Assembly (NCBI GenBank): GCA_934130085.1
Contig: CAKOXK010000006.1
Coordinates: 1-64,000, forward strand
Length of the DNA stretch: 64,000 nt
Direction: 5' to 3'
Origin: an uncultured Clostridia bacterium
GTDB lineage: Bacteria > Bacillota > Clostridia > TANB77 > CAG-508
Shown here in pieces: positions 34,668 to 44,488 of this stretch (positions are counted from its first letter, which is position 1; the number at the start of each line of letters is the position of its first letter). The translations under genes and the position numbers were made by a program. Under the pieces are notes generated by a model. The model saw nothing but the letters and a program-made list of their open reading frames with translations, was not told where the DNA came from and ran no database searches.

Positions 34668-35420
34668 TTAATTCTCATATTCAACTTTTATAAGACAAAG
34701 TCCGTATGCTGAAAGTGTTTTCCCTGCCATTTTTCTGTCTTTAGCATCAAGAATTTTCTTTACCTCTTCTGGATTTATCTTGCCTTCTCCAACTTCTAAT
34801 AGCGTCCCAGCTATTATTCTTACCATATTGTATAAAAAACCGTTTCCTGTTAATTCTATTTTTATTAGGTCATTATCTACAAAATCTCTATATACCTTGG
34901 CCTCATATATTGTTCTAACGCTTGATTTAGAGCTCGTTCCACTTGCCTTAAAAGATTTAAAATCATGTTCTCCTTCTAAATATTTTGCAGCTTTGTTCAT
35001 TTTTGCTTCGTCTAATTTTATAGGATAATGGTATTGCATATATCTATATATTGCGCTTCCTTGTTCTGAGTTGTTAATTGTATATATGTATGTTTTTTTC
35101 TTACAATTATATCTACTATGAAATTTTTCTTCGACCTCTTCGGCTCTCTTTATTCGTATGGACTTTTTTAATTGCGAGTTTAAAGCATAAGGTAATTTCT
35201 CTACTGGTATTTTGCAATTATTAATTTTAAAATTTGCAATTTGCGCTAAAGCATTTACTCCTGCATCAGTTCTTCCTGAAGCTATTAATTCTACTTTTTC
35301 TCCTGTTACAGTTTCTATTGCTCTTTCTATTTCGCCTTGTATGTTCAAACGGTCTCTTTGTTTTTGCCATCCATTAAAATCTTTGCCATCATATTCTATT
35401 GTTAATTTGAAATTTTTCAT
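34668..35420 (-). CDS. truA: tRNA pseudouridine synthase A
   Basis: A 250-residue TruA that isomerises uridines 38-40 in the anticodon stem-loop of tRNAs. The catalytic Asp is in IASGRTDAGVNALAQ, and FKSFKASGTSSKSSVRTIY and GNGFLYNMVRIIAGTLLEVG are diagnostic. Length is normal. GAGG precedes the start. It follows cdaA by 29 bases and is probably co-transcribed with it. Confidence 0.97.
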   Translation of the reverse strand: MKNFKLTIEYDGKDFNGWQKQRDRLNIQGEIERAIETVTGEKVELIASGRTDAGVNALAQIANFKINNCKIPVEKLPYALNSQLKKSIRIKRAEEVEEKFHSRYNCKKKTYIYTINNSEQGSAIYRYMQYHYPIKLDEAKMNKAAKYLEGEHDFKSFKASGTSSKSSVRTIYEAKVYRDFVDNDLIKIELTGNGFLYNMVRIIAGTLLEVGEGKINPEEVKKILDAKDRKMAGKTLSAYGLCLIKVEYEN

Positions 35421-35449
35421 TTATAAACCTCATTATGCATTTTTCAAAT

Positions 35450-36382
35450 TTATTTTTCTTTTTTCTTCCTTCTTTGCTCTGAAATCTTTTGCTTTTTTTC
35501 TTCAATCTTTCCTTTAATCTTGGTTATCTTATTATAATTCTCTTCACTACCAAATTTAGATGTAACAAGTCCCTTCATTAGAATTCTCTTCAATGCATCT
35601 TCTTTTACATCAGCAATTAAGGTTCCATCTTTTGCAATTGAGATTTTTCCTGTTTCTTCTGATACTACAACAGCTATCGCATCAGAATCTTTTGATATTC
35701 CTATAGCAGCTCTATGTCTTGTTCCCAATTCTCTTGCTATATCTTTATCATCTGCTAGCGGAAGTATACATGCTGCCGAAACTATTTTATTATTACTTAT
35801 AATTACTGCTCCATCATGTAATGGCGTATTTGGTACAAAGATGTTAACTAATAATTGTGGAGAAATTGTAGAATTTATTTCTACACCAGATTCTACAATA
35901 TCTTGCAATTTTATATCTCTTTCAAAAACTATTAATGCTCCTGTTTTTGTTTTTGCAAGTTCTTCTATAGCAATTACAACTTTGTATATATCTTCTTTTG
36001 TTTTATCCATTAAACTCTTTTCAATTCCAAAAAATTTTGAAAATGTATTTGTTGACCCTAATTGCTCTAATGCTCTCCTTAATTCAGGTTGGAATATTAT
36101 AAGAAGCGCCATCACACCATACGTCATAAACGATGTTAGTATAAAATTTAATATTCTTAGTTTAAATACACCACTTAAAAGTGTAATTATAATTAAAAAA
36201 ATTATACCTTTTACTAATTGCCATACCCTTGATTTTTTTGCTAGCTTTATAAATCCATAAGCTAGGAATCCAACCACAATTAAATCTATGACTAATGTAA
36301 TTATCTCCCATGGATTCTGCTTCATTTCATAAAAATACTGCATTATATCACCTGATAATTGTTTATTTATTTCCTCAAACAT
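35450..36382 (-). CDS. cdaA: Diadenylate cyclase CdaA
   Basis: A 310-residue membrane enzyme that makes c-di-AMP from two ATP. Three N-terminal membrane helices (about 20-105) precede the DAC domain, whose active-site motifs are PLHDGAVII and GTRHRAAIGIS. The C-terminus ends in a highly charged tail (KIEEKKQKISEQRRKKKEK). In most Firmicutes cdaA is followed by cdaR and glmM; here truA follows instead, so the usual regulator is not adjacent. AAAGGAG precedes the start. Confidence 0.95.
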   Translation of the reverse strand: MFEEINKQLSGDIMQYFYEMKQNPWEIITLVIDLIVVGFLAYGFIKLAKKSRVWQLVKGIIFLIIITLLSGVFKLRILNFILTSFMTYGVMALLIIFQPELRRALEQLGSTNTFSKFFGIEKSLMDKTKEDIYKVVIAIEELAKTKTGALIVFERDIKLQDIVESGVEINSTISPQLLVNIFVPNTPLHDGAVIISNNKIVSAACILPLADDKDIARELGTRHRAAIGISKDSDAIAVVVSEETGKISIAKDGTLIADVKEDALKRILMKGLVTSKFGSEENYNKITKIKGKIEEKKQKISEQRRKKKEK

Positions 36383-36425
36383 TTTTTCTCCTTTACAGTT
36401 TATATTAATACATATTTCTTTATTT

Positions 36426-36671
36426 TTATTGATTAATTATATAGTATATACAGCTTGCTATTGTTACAAAAACTAATGATATACACATTATTAGTGCCAC
36501 TGTTCTGAATATTATTTCATTTCTATTGTTTTTCTTTTCTGCTTTTGATTTCTTATGCTTTTTATCTTTTTTAAAAGTTTTTTTATTGTATTGTTCTTGC
36601 ATTTTATCATTCTCTGTATGCTCATTTTTTACTTTAACTTTTTTCGTTTTTTCTTCATTCATTTTTGTCAT
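36426..36671 (-). CDS. Small basic single-pass membrane protein
   Basis: I do not recognise this 81-residue protein. The first 50 residues are almost all Lys, Glu, Asn and Asp (for example KKTFKKDKKHKKSKAEKK), and a single membrane helix occupies about 56-78. AAAGAAAG precedes the start. It lies 43 bases upstream of cdaA on the same strand, so a link to the cyclase is possible but only inferred from position. Confidence 0.6.
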   Translation of the reverse strand: MTKMNEEKTKKVKVKNEHTENDKMQEQYNKKTFKKDKKHKKSKAEKKNNRNEIIFRTVALIMCISLVFVTIASCIYYIINQ

Positions 36672-36767
36672 CTTTCTTTCTATTTATTCTACTCCATTTC
36701 TATCAAATTTATTTTATTATTATCTACTATATTGTAGATTGTTTTTTACATTCCTTAATAGTCTGTT

Positions 36768-38828
36768 TTAATTTAAATAATTAAGATTCGAAAGGCTTTT
36801 GTAAGACGCTCCTTTTTCACGTGCTAATGCACTTATATATGCTCTTCTTATTTCTTCGTTTATGGTTTTACCATTTATATCTTTCCTAAGACTAATTAAG
36901 TCATCAGCTGTAAATTCATTTCCATTTAATGAGACTATACACTCATATCCTATTGTTTGCGGTTGTAACGTATAATTTCTTACATCATCATCTGAACCAT
37001 TTACAACTGTGTTGTTTTGTAATGTATAGTATTTATTTGAAAATGTTTGTATTTCATAATCTATGTTTCTATATCCTATAACATTTCGATAACTTGAATT
37101 AACGGCATTGTTGTACTCCTTACATCCTGGGTTATGATATGCCTCAGTTTTTGAAAGGCTCTTATAAAAATTCTGGTATTCGTTATTTCCAAATGATGGA
37201 TTGTTTAGTTGTATATTATCTTCTACATATATTGAATTCTTAGAAACATATTCTTTATTTTTTGTATTTGCAACAGCTGAATAATTATTATAGAATTTGT
37301 AATTACCAATTGTTAGTCCTTGCATAAATGCAACAACTGTCACATTATTTGCAATCTTGTTCCAATCAATAGCAGATAGTGTTGGCATATCATATTGGTA
37401 AGATGAAGAATAATATGCGTTAAACCCACCTATTGTACTGACTAAATTTGATTCAATTGATTTTGTAATTACATCAATTCTGTGTTGATTAAATGAAGAT
37501 ATCTCAAGCTCTGGATCATTATTTTCTTGGTTATAGTCAAATATTTTTTTAGTTTCATAATTATTAATTATATATGAAGTATTACCCTCAGGATTATCTT
37601 CAGGACTTGGAGTTATGTTGTAAACTTGTGTGAAATAGTCAGAAATGCTATCAGAATCACTAACTATAGATCCATCACTATTAAATATACTACTTAGATC
37701 AATCATACTAAGAGCAGGGTATACTCTTTTTGAAAATTCAATAGCATGTTTATAGTAGTAATAATTATTCACATCTTTAAAATATGAATTCTTGTCATTT
37801 ACAAGTTCAGAAGAATTGCATCCAACATAATTTGCAAGGGTATTAAGCATGTCTGGGCTTATATATGTTTTTAAATTGTTATCAAGGTAAAATATTGGTA
37901 TTCCTTGGTCAGATACTCTAGTATTCTTGGAATTTGCGTTAATTACATCATCATACTCATTATAATAATCATCATAATAATACTTAACTTCATTATAATT
38001 AATATAATTGTAATATTTAGGTTCTTTAGATTTTACTCTAATTGTCTGAAAACCTTCATGTTTTCCTTTATTAGCCCATACCCTGTAGCTTTCAGTAGTT
38101 GATATATACTCACCTAATTGCTCTGGTCTTATTATTGTTTCATTCCCATTCTTCTTAATTTTAACCCATTTATCATTTAATGAAACATCTTTATCATTTG
38201 CATTTTCACCATTTACTTCTATGTCGTTTTCACTTGCATCAATATAATAGCCTGATCCTGTAATATAATTATCATTATAAGTACCCATTACGCTTATATA
38301 ATTATCAAGAGTATAATTGATAACAATATCATAATTTTGACCATGGTATTTACAAGAATAGTACGAGTATGGCTTCAAATCAAACTCTACATTAGAATTA
38401 ACGCTTGAATCTGTTGAAAACTTAACATTTCCTCTCTTGTTTGCACTTTTATCTACTGTAACAATATTACTATATGGAGTATAAATATAATATCCATCAT
38501 ACAAAGTAAATAAAAGTGCAGGTATATATTCCTTTAATTCTTCCTTAGTATATCCAGTTTGTTCAAGACCTGATGCCAAGCTATTAAAAAAAGAATTAAC
38601 TGAGGCTTTAACATCCCTTACTCTTGATTGGTTTACACTTGCATAAGAATTATTTAATGTATTTAATTGATATGCTCTTACAGCATCATACGTAGAATTC
38701 ATAAGAATTGAATCATAATTAGATTGAGTATTTGATACTTTTACCAAAGTTTTGGTGTACTCTGAAATGCACATAACAATTGGCATTATAATAATTACGA
38801 AAATTACTCCTAAATGTTGTAATTTCAT
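36768..38828 (-). CDS. Large membrane-anchored extracellular protein
   Basis: I do not recognise this 686-residue family. An N-terminal membrane helix (about residues 7-24, LGVIFVIIIMPIVMCIS) leads into a long exported region rich in Tyr, Asn and Ser, with NSTYDAVRAYQLNTLNN just after the helix. It has no lipobox, no sortase motif and no recognisable enzyme motif. The beginning resembles TadE/TadG-like minor pilins in layout only. AAAGGT precedes the start. It lies alone between cdaA and spoIIP, with short AT-rich gaps. Confidence 0.65.
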   Translation of the reverse strand: MKLQHLGVIFVIIIMPIVMCISEYTKTLVKVSNTQSNYDSILMNSTYDAVRAYQLNTLNNSYASVNQSRVRDVKASVNSFFNSLASGLEQTGYTKEELKEYIPALLFTLYDGYYIYTPYSNIVTVDKSANKRGNVKFSTDSSVNSNVEFDLKPYSYYSCKYHGQNYDIVINYTLDNYISVMGTYNDNYITGSGYYIDASENDIEVNGENANDKDVSLNDKWVKIKKNGNETIIRPEQLGEYISTTESYRVWANKGKHEGFQTIRVKSKEPKYYNYINYNEVKYYYDDYYNEYDDVINANSKNTRVSDQGIPIFYLDNNLKTYISPDMLNTLANYVGCNSSELVNDKNSYFKDVNNYYYYKHAIEFSKRVYPALSMIDLSSIFNSDGSIVSDSDSISDYFTQVYNITPSPEDNPEGNTSYIINNYETKKIFDYNQENNDPELEISSFNQHRIDVITKSIESNLVSTIGGFNAYYSSSYQYDMPTLSAIDWNKIANNVTVVAFMQGLTIGNYKFYNNYSAVANTKNKEYVSKNSIYVEDNIQLNNPSFGNNEYQNFYKSLSKTEAYHNPGCKEYNNAVNSSYRNVIGYRNIDYEIQTFSNKYYTLQNNTVVNGSDDDVRNYTLQPQTIGYECIVSLNGNEFTADDLISLRKDINGKTINEEIRRAYISALAREKGASYKSLSNLNYLN

Positions 38829-38949
38829 TCTTTTTTACCTTTCGTTTATAAAAATCTCCTTTATATAATACCAAACCAAAAATATTTTTTCAATATTTTT
38901 GATAATTATTATCCTCTAAAATTATTGTATTTTACTTTTTACTTAACAC

Positions 38950-40188
38950 CTAAAATTCATTAATTACTTTTGCTAAATATTTCATTGAGTTAATGCTTTC
39001 ATCTAATGTGTTTCCAGTAGATCCTACTTCTATTATTACGCATGCTTTTGATATATGCCCATTGTATTCAGATTTTCTTAAAATTATTGGCTTAAATAGC
39101 CCATTATAAAGTTCATTTGCTTTTTTCTGAACCTTTATTGCAAATTCAAAATTTTGCTTCCAATTTACATTTATTTTGTTCGATACATCAGATCCTACAA
39201 CAAACATTAACTGTGATGCATATTCATCTCCTATTTTGACTTTTGGTGCATAGCTTGAGTCTGCTATTGCATCTCTGTGTAAATCAATAAATATGTCTGC
39301 ATCAGGATTTTCACTTTTTATTATTTCAGCTGTTTTTAAAGATCTTGAATATGAACCATTATAAGAAGGATAATCATGACAAGTTTTATCATGCACTACT
39401 TCTATTCCATAATCTCTTAATCGATGTTCAAGCTCATCTCCTACTTTTGCTACTGTATAATTTAAATCTTGCGTTCTAAAATTTCCGGTTTGCTCATAGC
39501 TGTATTTATCTGATGATGTGTAGCTTTCAGATGTATGAGTGTGATATATTACCACTTTCTTCTTGTTGACATTAACTGATGATGTACTTAAAATATCATT
39601 TGTTAGGGTATAATCTGTTTGATTGTTAATTTTAACTCCCTCATATTCATTTGTATACCTTGGGTTTACATTGTTTTTCACAACCTCCGTTTTTACATTA
39701 TCCTTTGCAAGATTTTTTGTGTTTTCATTATTTTTAGAATTTTTCTCATTTTCGTTATCTTCTTTATTATTTTGCAAGTTTTTTTCAGTATCATTATTGT
39801 ATTTTCCATCTTGAGAATTTTTCTTATTGGTATTTCCTTTATTTTTATCACTTTCGGAACTGTTCTTATCATTGTTATTATTTGTATTTTGTTTTTCTTC
39901 ATTATTTTTATCTGAAACTTCTACATAATTAAAAACTTTCACTTCATCTGAAATGATTTTCGTTAAATCTAGTTGGTCCGCTTGTTCAGCTTTACCTTGC
40001 AAATTCTTAGTTGCAATCTTTTCAAAGGTATCATCTAAACATGAAAAAAAGACATCATTATTTTCTTTTCTGCTTTCATCCGCATTTACATTCGTTAGCT
40101 TACTTATCACAACCCAGATAATAATAATCGGAACAATTATCTTTATAAAATATTTAATTAATTCTTTTGCATTAAAAACTTTTATCAT
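38950..40188 (-). CDS. spoIIP: Stage II sporulation protein P
   Basis: A 412-residue SpoIIP, the amidase/endopeptidase that works with SpoIID and SpoIIM to thin septal peptidoglycan during engulfment. A membrane helix (about 10-28) is followed by a long Asn/Lys/Glu-rich linker (about 95-165) and the C-terminal catalytic domain. The latter has IYHTHTSESYTSSDKY, the zinc-ligand regions FIDLHRDAI and a terminal VIIEVGSTGNTLDE. No clear RBS precedes the ATG. It is divergent from the ger operon. Confidence 0.93.
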   Translation of the reverse strand: MIKVFNAKELIKYFIKIIVPIIIIWVVISKLTNVNADESRKENNDVFFSCLDDTFEKIATKNLQGKAEQADQLDLTKIISDEVKVFNYVEVSDKNNEEKQNTNNNNDKNSSESDKNKGNTNKKNSQDGKYNNDTEKNLQNNKEDNENEKNSKNNENTKNLAKDNVKTEVVKNNVNPRYTNEYEGVKINNQTDYTLTNDILSTSSVNVNKKKVVIYHTHTSESYTSSDKYSYEQTGNFRTQDLNYTVAKVGDELEHRLRDYGIEVVHDKTCHDYPSYNGSYSRSLKTAEIIKSENPDADIFIDLHRDAIADSSYAPKVKIGDEYASQLMFVVGSDVSNKINVNWKQNFEFAIKVQKKANELYNGLFKPIILRKSEYNGHISKACVIIEVGSTGNTLDESINSMKYLAKVINEF

Positions 40189-40287
40189 ATCATAATTATA
40201 TTTTTAAATTATCCACAATATGAATAAAATTTTATTTTATTACAAACAATAAATAGCAATAAAACTCTTGAGTGTTTTGAGGTTATT

Positions 40288-41997
40288 ATGTTCAAATTTT
40301 TCAATAATTTTATAAATAGATTTGATGCTTTTGCTTCTAATCATATAGCTAATACCAAAAATTCAAGTAATCTAAATGGTTCTAATTTAGAATACAATTT
40401 TGCTCTTGGAAAAGAAGTTGATTCTTCTACCACTAATAAAGATAAAAAAATATATTCAAATATTGATGTAAATCTTGAGTATGTAAATGCGAGATTTAAT
40501 ACTTTAATAAATTCTGATATAATTATCCGCGAATTTTTAATAAATGTTAAAGCAAAACAATTTAAGGCATTTATAATTTATGTTGATGGTATGAGTGATA
40601 AAGCTTCTATAAATGATTTTGTATTAAAACCTTTAATGTTAAAAAATTACTCAAATCAGTATGATGGCGACCAGATAGTCTCTGAGGCTGTCGCAAATAA
40701 TATCATGATTAGAAAGATTAAAAAATTTAATATCGTTGATTATGTTTCTGATTCTTTACTTCCTCAAAATGATGTTAAAAAAATTAATTCTTTTGACCAA
40801 GTTGCCTCCGATGTTGTTGCTGGTAATTGTGTTTTATTTATTGATACTGTTAATATTTGTTTTGATATTGATGTAAAAAAGTTTGATACCCGCTCGATTG
40901 CTGAGCCTAAAAATGAGCCTGTTATTATGGGATCTCAAGAGGCTTTTGTTGAAAATTTAAGAACTAATACTTCAATGATACGAAGAAATCTTGCTAATGA
41001 AAATTTGGTTATAGAAAGTCTTTCAGTTGGCAAAGTTGATAAAAATTCGTGTGCTGTTTGTTATATCAAGAATGTGTGCAATCCAGACCTTGTTGCTGAG
41101 GTAAAATACAGACTTAATAATCTAGATGTTGATTACATTACAGGTGTTGGAGAGCTTCAAGAGCTTATAAAGGATGATTATAATGTAACTCTTCCTGAGA
41201 TTATAACAACTGAAAGAGTTGATAGTTCTACTCAATATTTGCTTCAAGGAAGGTGTGTTGTTGTTTTTAATGGTTCCCCTTATGTTTTAATTATGCCTGC
41301 AACAATATTTGATTTTCTTCAAACCCCTGAAGATTTAAATATAAATCACGTGTTTGCAAATCTCTTAAAAATAATACGAGCTCTTTCATTTTTAACTACC
41401 TTATTACTTCCTGGTCTTTACATTGCTATCACAACATACCATGGAGAGCTATTGCCAACTGAGCTTTTATTTTCAATCGTATCATCAAGAGAAAAAGTTC
41501 CATTTATGGTAATTGTTGAAATTATATTGATGGAAATATCATTTGAAATAATAAGAGAAGCAGGTTTAAGAGTTCCTTCACCCCTTGGTTCAACCGTTGG
41601 AATTATAGGAGCTTTAATACTTGGTCAAGCAGCCGTTCAGGCTGATGTAGTTTCTCCTATTTTAATAATTATAATTGCTATTACTGGTATAACATCATTT
41701 TCTGTACCCAACTTTCATTTAAGTTTTCACTTAAGGGTTTCAAGATTTTTGTACATTTTGCTTGGTTTTTTTGCAGGATTCCTTGGAATTATTATAGGAC
41801 TTTTCATTTATTTAGTAAGATTATGTTCATTAAAATCATTCGGCATATCATACCTTGCTCCTTATGCTCCACTTAATAAAGATAAGAATGATGGCTACTT
41901 AGTGAAACCTGCATGGAAAAGAGAATTTCGTGATACATTTCTTAATACAAAAAAAAGCAAAGTACAAAACAAATTAAGTATGAAGTGGCGACATTAA
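40288..41997 (+). CDS. Spore germination receptor subunit A (GerAA family)
   Basis: A 569-residue GerA-family protein: a large N-terminal cytosolic region, then five to six membrane helices from about 350, with the family signatures GRCVVVFNGSPYVLIMPATI, LPGLYIAITTYH, IILMEISFEIIREAG and STVGIIGALILGQAAV. It is the A subunit of a nutrient-sensing germination complex in the spore inner membrane. TTGAGG precedes the start. It begins a three-gene A-B-C operon. Confidence 0.95.
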   Translation: MFKFFNNFINRFDAFASNHIANTKNSSNLNGSNLEYNFALGKEVDSSTTNKDKKIYSNIDVNLEYVNARFNTLINSDIIIREFLINVKAKQFKAFIIYVDGMSDKASINDFVLKPLMLKNYSNQYDGDQIVSEAVANNIMIRKIKKFNIVDYVSDSLLPQNDVKKINSFDQVASDVVAGNCVLFIDTVNICFDIDVKKFDTRSIAEPKNEPVIMGSQEAFVENLRTNTSMIRRNLANENLVIESLSVGKVDKNSCAVCYIKNVCNPDLVAEVKYRLNNLDVDYITGVGELQELIKDDYNVTLPEIITTERVDSSTQYLLQGRCVVVFNGSPYVLIMPATIFDFLQTPEDLNINHVFANLLKIIRALSFLTTLLLPGLYIAITTYHGELLPTELLFSIVSSREKVPFMVIVEIILMEISFEIIREAGLRVPSPLGSTVGIIGALILGQAAVQADVVSPILIIIIAITGITSFSVPNFHLSFHLRVSRFLYILLGFFAGFLGIIIGLFIYLVRLCSLKSFGISYLAPYAPLNKDKNDGYLVKPAWKREFRDTFLNTKKSKVQNKLSMKWRH

Positions 41998-42026
41998 TAA
42001 AAATATATCGAAAGGAGTATTTATAA

Positions 42027-43112
42027 ATGGATGAAAAGCTTAATTATTTCGAAGCCTCGTTTTTAATAGTAATTGTTGTTATAAGCCATATTATTTTAGA
42101 GTTTCCTAATGTAATAATTAGATCAACTTTATCCGCTTCAGTAATAAACATAATCTATATTACAGCCATCGCTATTGTTTTCTTTTTGATAGTAGCAAAA
42201 CTTTTAAAACCTTTTAACGGAAATAATATTTTGTATGTTGCAGAATATGTAGGCGGAAAAACTTTAAAAACAATACTTTCATCAATTTATGTTTGCTATT
42301 TTATATTTATATCTTCATTAATAATTAGAGGCTTTTCCGAAACATTAAAGGTTGTATATTTTCCCAAAGCCAATACAGTCTTTTTAATAGGTTCTTTTAT
42401 ACTAGCTGCCACTCTTGCTGCAATCTTAGGCTACAAAAATATTATAAAAGTAAATACATTATTAGTTCCAATCATTCTTTTTACAATGATAATCGTATTT
42501 CTTTCATCTTTAAAAAGCTTCGATACATCACGTCTATTTCCTATTTTAGGTAAGGGGACTAAGGAAACTTTTATAAATGGTATCACCAACATCTACACAT
42601 TAGGCGGACTTATTTATATATTTTTGGTGGGATCAAGCCTAAAAAATATAAATGATTTTAAAAAAGTTGGAATTCTTTCAATCATTTTATCTGCCACTTA
42701 TTTGCTCTTGAGTGTAGTATCTACATTAATACTATTTCCATTTTTGAATACTGGTAATGATGTACTCTCTGTATACCTTAGCACAAGAACAATTCATTTT
42801 GGAAATTTCTTGCCAAGAAGTGATACCATATTTATGTTTGTTTGGATATTCAATTTTCTGCTATACCTATGTGTAGTTCTTCTATATATATCAAAAGTAT
42901 GTAAAGAAAATTTTAAACCACAAAATCAAAATATTATCCCAATAATTTCAGCAATTGCAATTTTTGTTTTAGCTTTCGTACCACAAAATTCAGCCCAAAT
43001 ACTCTTTCTGAAAAATGTAGTATACAAAAATCTTGCCTTATTTATAGTATTCATCTTAAGCCCTGCAATTTTAATAGCAGGCTATTTAAAAAAGCGCATA
43101 AAGGGTTTATAA
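42027..43112 (+). CDS. Spore germination permease subunit B (GerAB family)
   Basis: A 361-residue membrane protein of the APC-like spore germination permease family, with about ten hydrophobic helices covering the whole length. It forms the ligand-binding B subunit of the Ger receptor. GAAAGGAG precedes the ATG. It is 29 bases downstream of the A subunit and 60 bases upstream of the C subunit, in the canonical order. Confidence 0.93.
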   Translation: MDEKLNYFEASFLIVIVVISHIILEFPNVIIRSTLSASVINIIYITAIAIVFFLIVAKLLKPFNGNNILYVAEYVGGKTLKTILSSIYVCYFIFISSLIIRGFSETLKVVYFPKANTVFLIGSFILAATLAAILGYKNIIKVNTLLVPIILFTMIIVFLSSLKSFDTSRLFPILGKGTKETFINGITNIYTLGGLIYIFLVGSSLKNINDFKKVGILSIILSATYLLLSVVSTLILFPFLNTGNDVLSVYLSTRTIHFGNFLPRSDTIFMFVWIFNFLLYLCVVLLYISKVCKENFKPQNQNIIPIISAIAIFVLAFVPQNSAQILFLKNVVYKNLALFIVFILSPAILIAGYLKKRIKGL

Positions 43113-43172
43113 GTATAACCTGATTAAAAACTTAATATAAAAAACTTAAATTTGTATAAGGAACTTTCGTTT

Positions 43173-44345
43173 ATGAGTGCAAAGAAAATTTTAGCTATTC
43201 TTCTTATAATTGTACTTTTCTTATTTTATTTGTCTAATATAAGCTCTATCAACACTATTGATGAATTAGCTTATGTTATTGGTCTCGGCTTTGATACATC
43301 TGAAAATGGAAAGCTAAAACTTAGTCTGCAGATTTCTCTTCCTTCAAGTTATTCTAGTAATGGAGGTGGCTCATCTAGTTCATCAGAAAACACAACGGTT
43401 ATAACAAGCGTTGATTGTAATTCAATTGATAGCGGAATAAACCTGGCCAACACTTATGTAGGAAAAACTTTAAATTTGTCATACTGTAAAGCTGTAATTT
43501 TCTCTGAACAACTTGCTCAAAAAGGAATAATAAGTTATGTTTCAACTTTAATTAATGACATCGAAGTAAGACCTTACTGCAAAATTTTGGTTTCAAAATG
43601 CAACGCTTCTGATTTCTTAAAAAATTCTAAGCCCCTTCTTGACAATCTATCTTCAAAATATTATGACTCTGCAGAAACCTCAGAAAAAAATACGGGCTTT
43701 ACCCGTATTGTAACATTACTTGATTTTTATAATGATTATTATGATACATGTTCAGACTCTTTTACTATGCTTGGGACTATAGATGATAGTCTTTCAGAAG
43801 ATGATACAGTTAAGATGAGTGGATTAGTTTCATTTCATAATGGTAGCTTAAGTGGAGAGCTTACTCCATCTGAGGTTCTCTCAAACCTAATAACCTCAAA
43901 TGAATTAAAACATGCAATAATTAGCATACCCAGCCCTTTCTCTGATTCAGATTATATATCTCTTTACATTTCAAATTCTAAATCTAAAAACGATGTAAAA
44001 ATTGTAAATGGGTTCCCTTTTATAAAATGTAATATTACGCTAAGCACCAGAATCTTATCAAACTCGGTAAACTCAAATTATATGAGTGATGAAAACATAT
44101 CTGCAATCGAAAAATACGCATCTTCTTACTTTAAATCACACATAGAAAATTATTTATACAAAACCTCTACTACATTAAAAAGCGATGTTTCAAAGTTTGG
44201 CAAAATCGCAATTAAGCATTTTAAAACTTGGAATGATTGGACTGAATATGATTGGCTTGACAAATATCAAAACTCATTCTTTGATGTAAATGTTAATGTA
44301 AAACTAAAATCAAGTTATCTTGTAATAGGTGCTAGTAAATCATAG
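43173..44345 (+). CDS. Spore germination receptor subunit C (GerAC family) lacking the lipobox Cys
   Basis: A 390-residue GerAC-like protein. After the N-terminal hydrophobic segment, INTIDELAYVIGLGFDTS matches the family, and the rest fits the three-domain GerAC layout. Normal GerAC proteins are lipoproteins with LxGC at the end of the signal; here the segment reads FLFYLSNISSIN with no Cys, so it is probably membrane-anchored by an uncleaved helix. The start is at 43173 with AAGGA about 11 nt upstream; an in-frame TTG at 43152 has none. Confidence 0.9.
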   Translation: MSAKKILAILLIIVLFLFYLSNISSINTIDELAYVIGLGFDTSENGKLKLSLQISLPSSYSSNGGGSSSSSENTTVITSVDCNSIDSGINLANTYVGKTLNLSYCKAVIFSEQLAQKGIISYVSTLINDIEVRPYCKILVSKCNASDFLKNSKPLLDNLSSKYYDSAETSEKNTGFTRIVTLLDFYNDYYDTCSDSFTMLGTIDDSLSEDDTVKMSGLVSFHNGSLSGELTPSEVLSNLITSNELKHAIISIPSPFSDSDYISLYISNSKSKNDVKIVNGFPFIKCNITLSTRILSNSVNSNYMSDENISAIEKYASSYFKSHIENYLYKTSTTLKSDVSKFGKIAIKHFKTWNDWTEYDWLDKYQNSFFDVNVNVKLKSSYLVIGASKS

Positions 44346-44356
44346 CACCTATTTTT
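44325..44356 (+). terminator. Intrinsic terminator of the ger operon
   Basis: ATAGGTGCTA (44325-44334) pairs perfectly with TAGCACCTAT (44343-44352), followed by TTTTC. The stop codon of subunit C lies inside the stem-loop. Confidence 0.88.
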
Positions 44357-44488
44357 CATGATATCATCTACATAATAATTCCTATTATTAATAATGTTTA
44401 CCATTCACAAATTCATATATTTACTTGTTTCATATTCTTAGCAATTCATATTATTGAAGCACTTCACATCACTCAATGTCTTATATCA

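Noticed and set aside
39619..39915. Hydrophobic open frames opposite the spoIIP linker
   Set aside because: They arise from the complement of the Asn/Lys-rich linker codons and have no RBS.
40200..40287. Sigma-G promoter in front of the ger operon
   Set aside because: A TGAATA-like -35 is present, but the -10 region does not match CATNNTA well enough to call.
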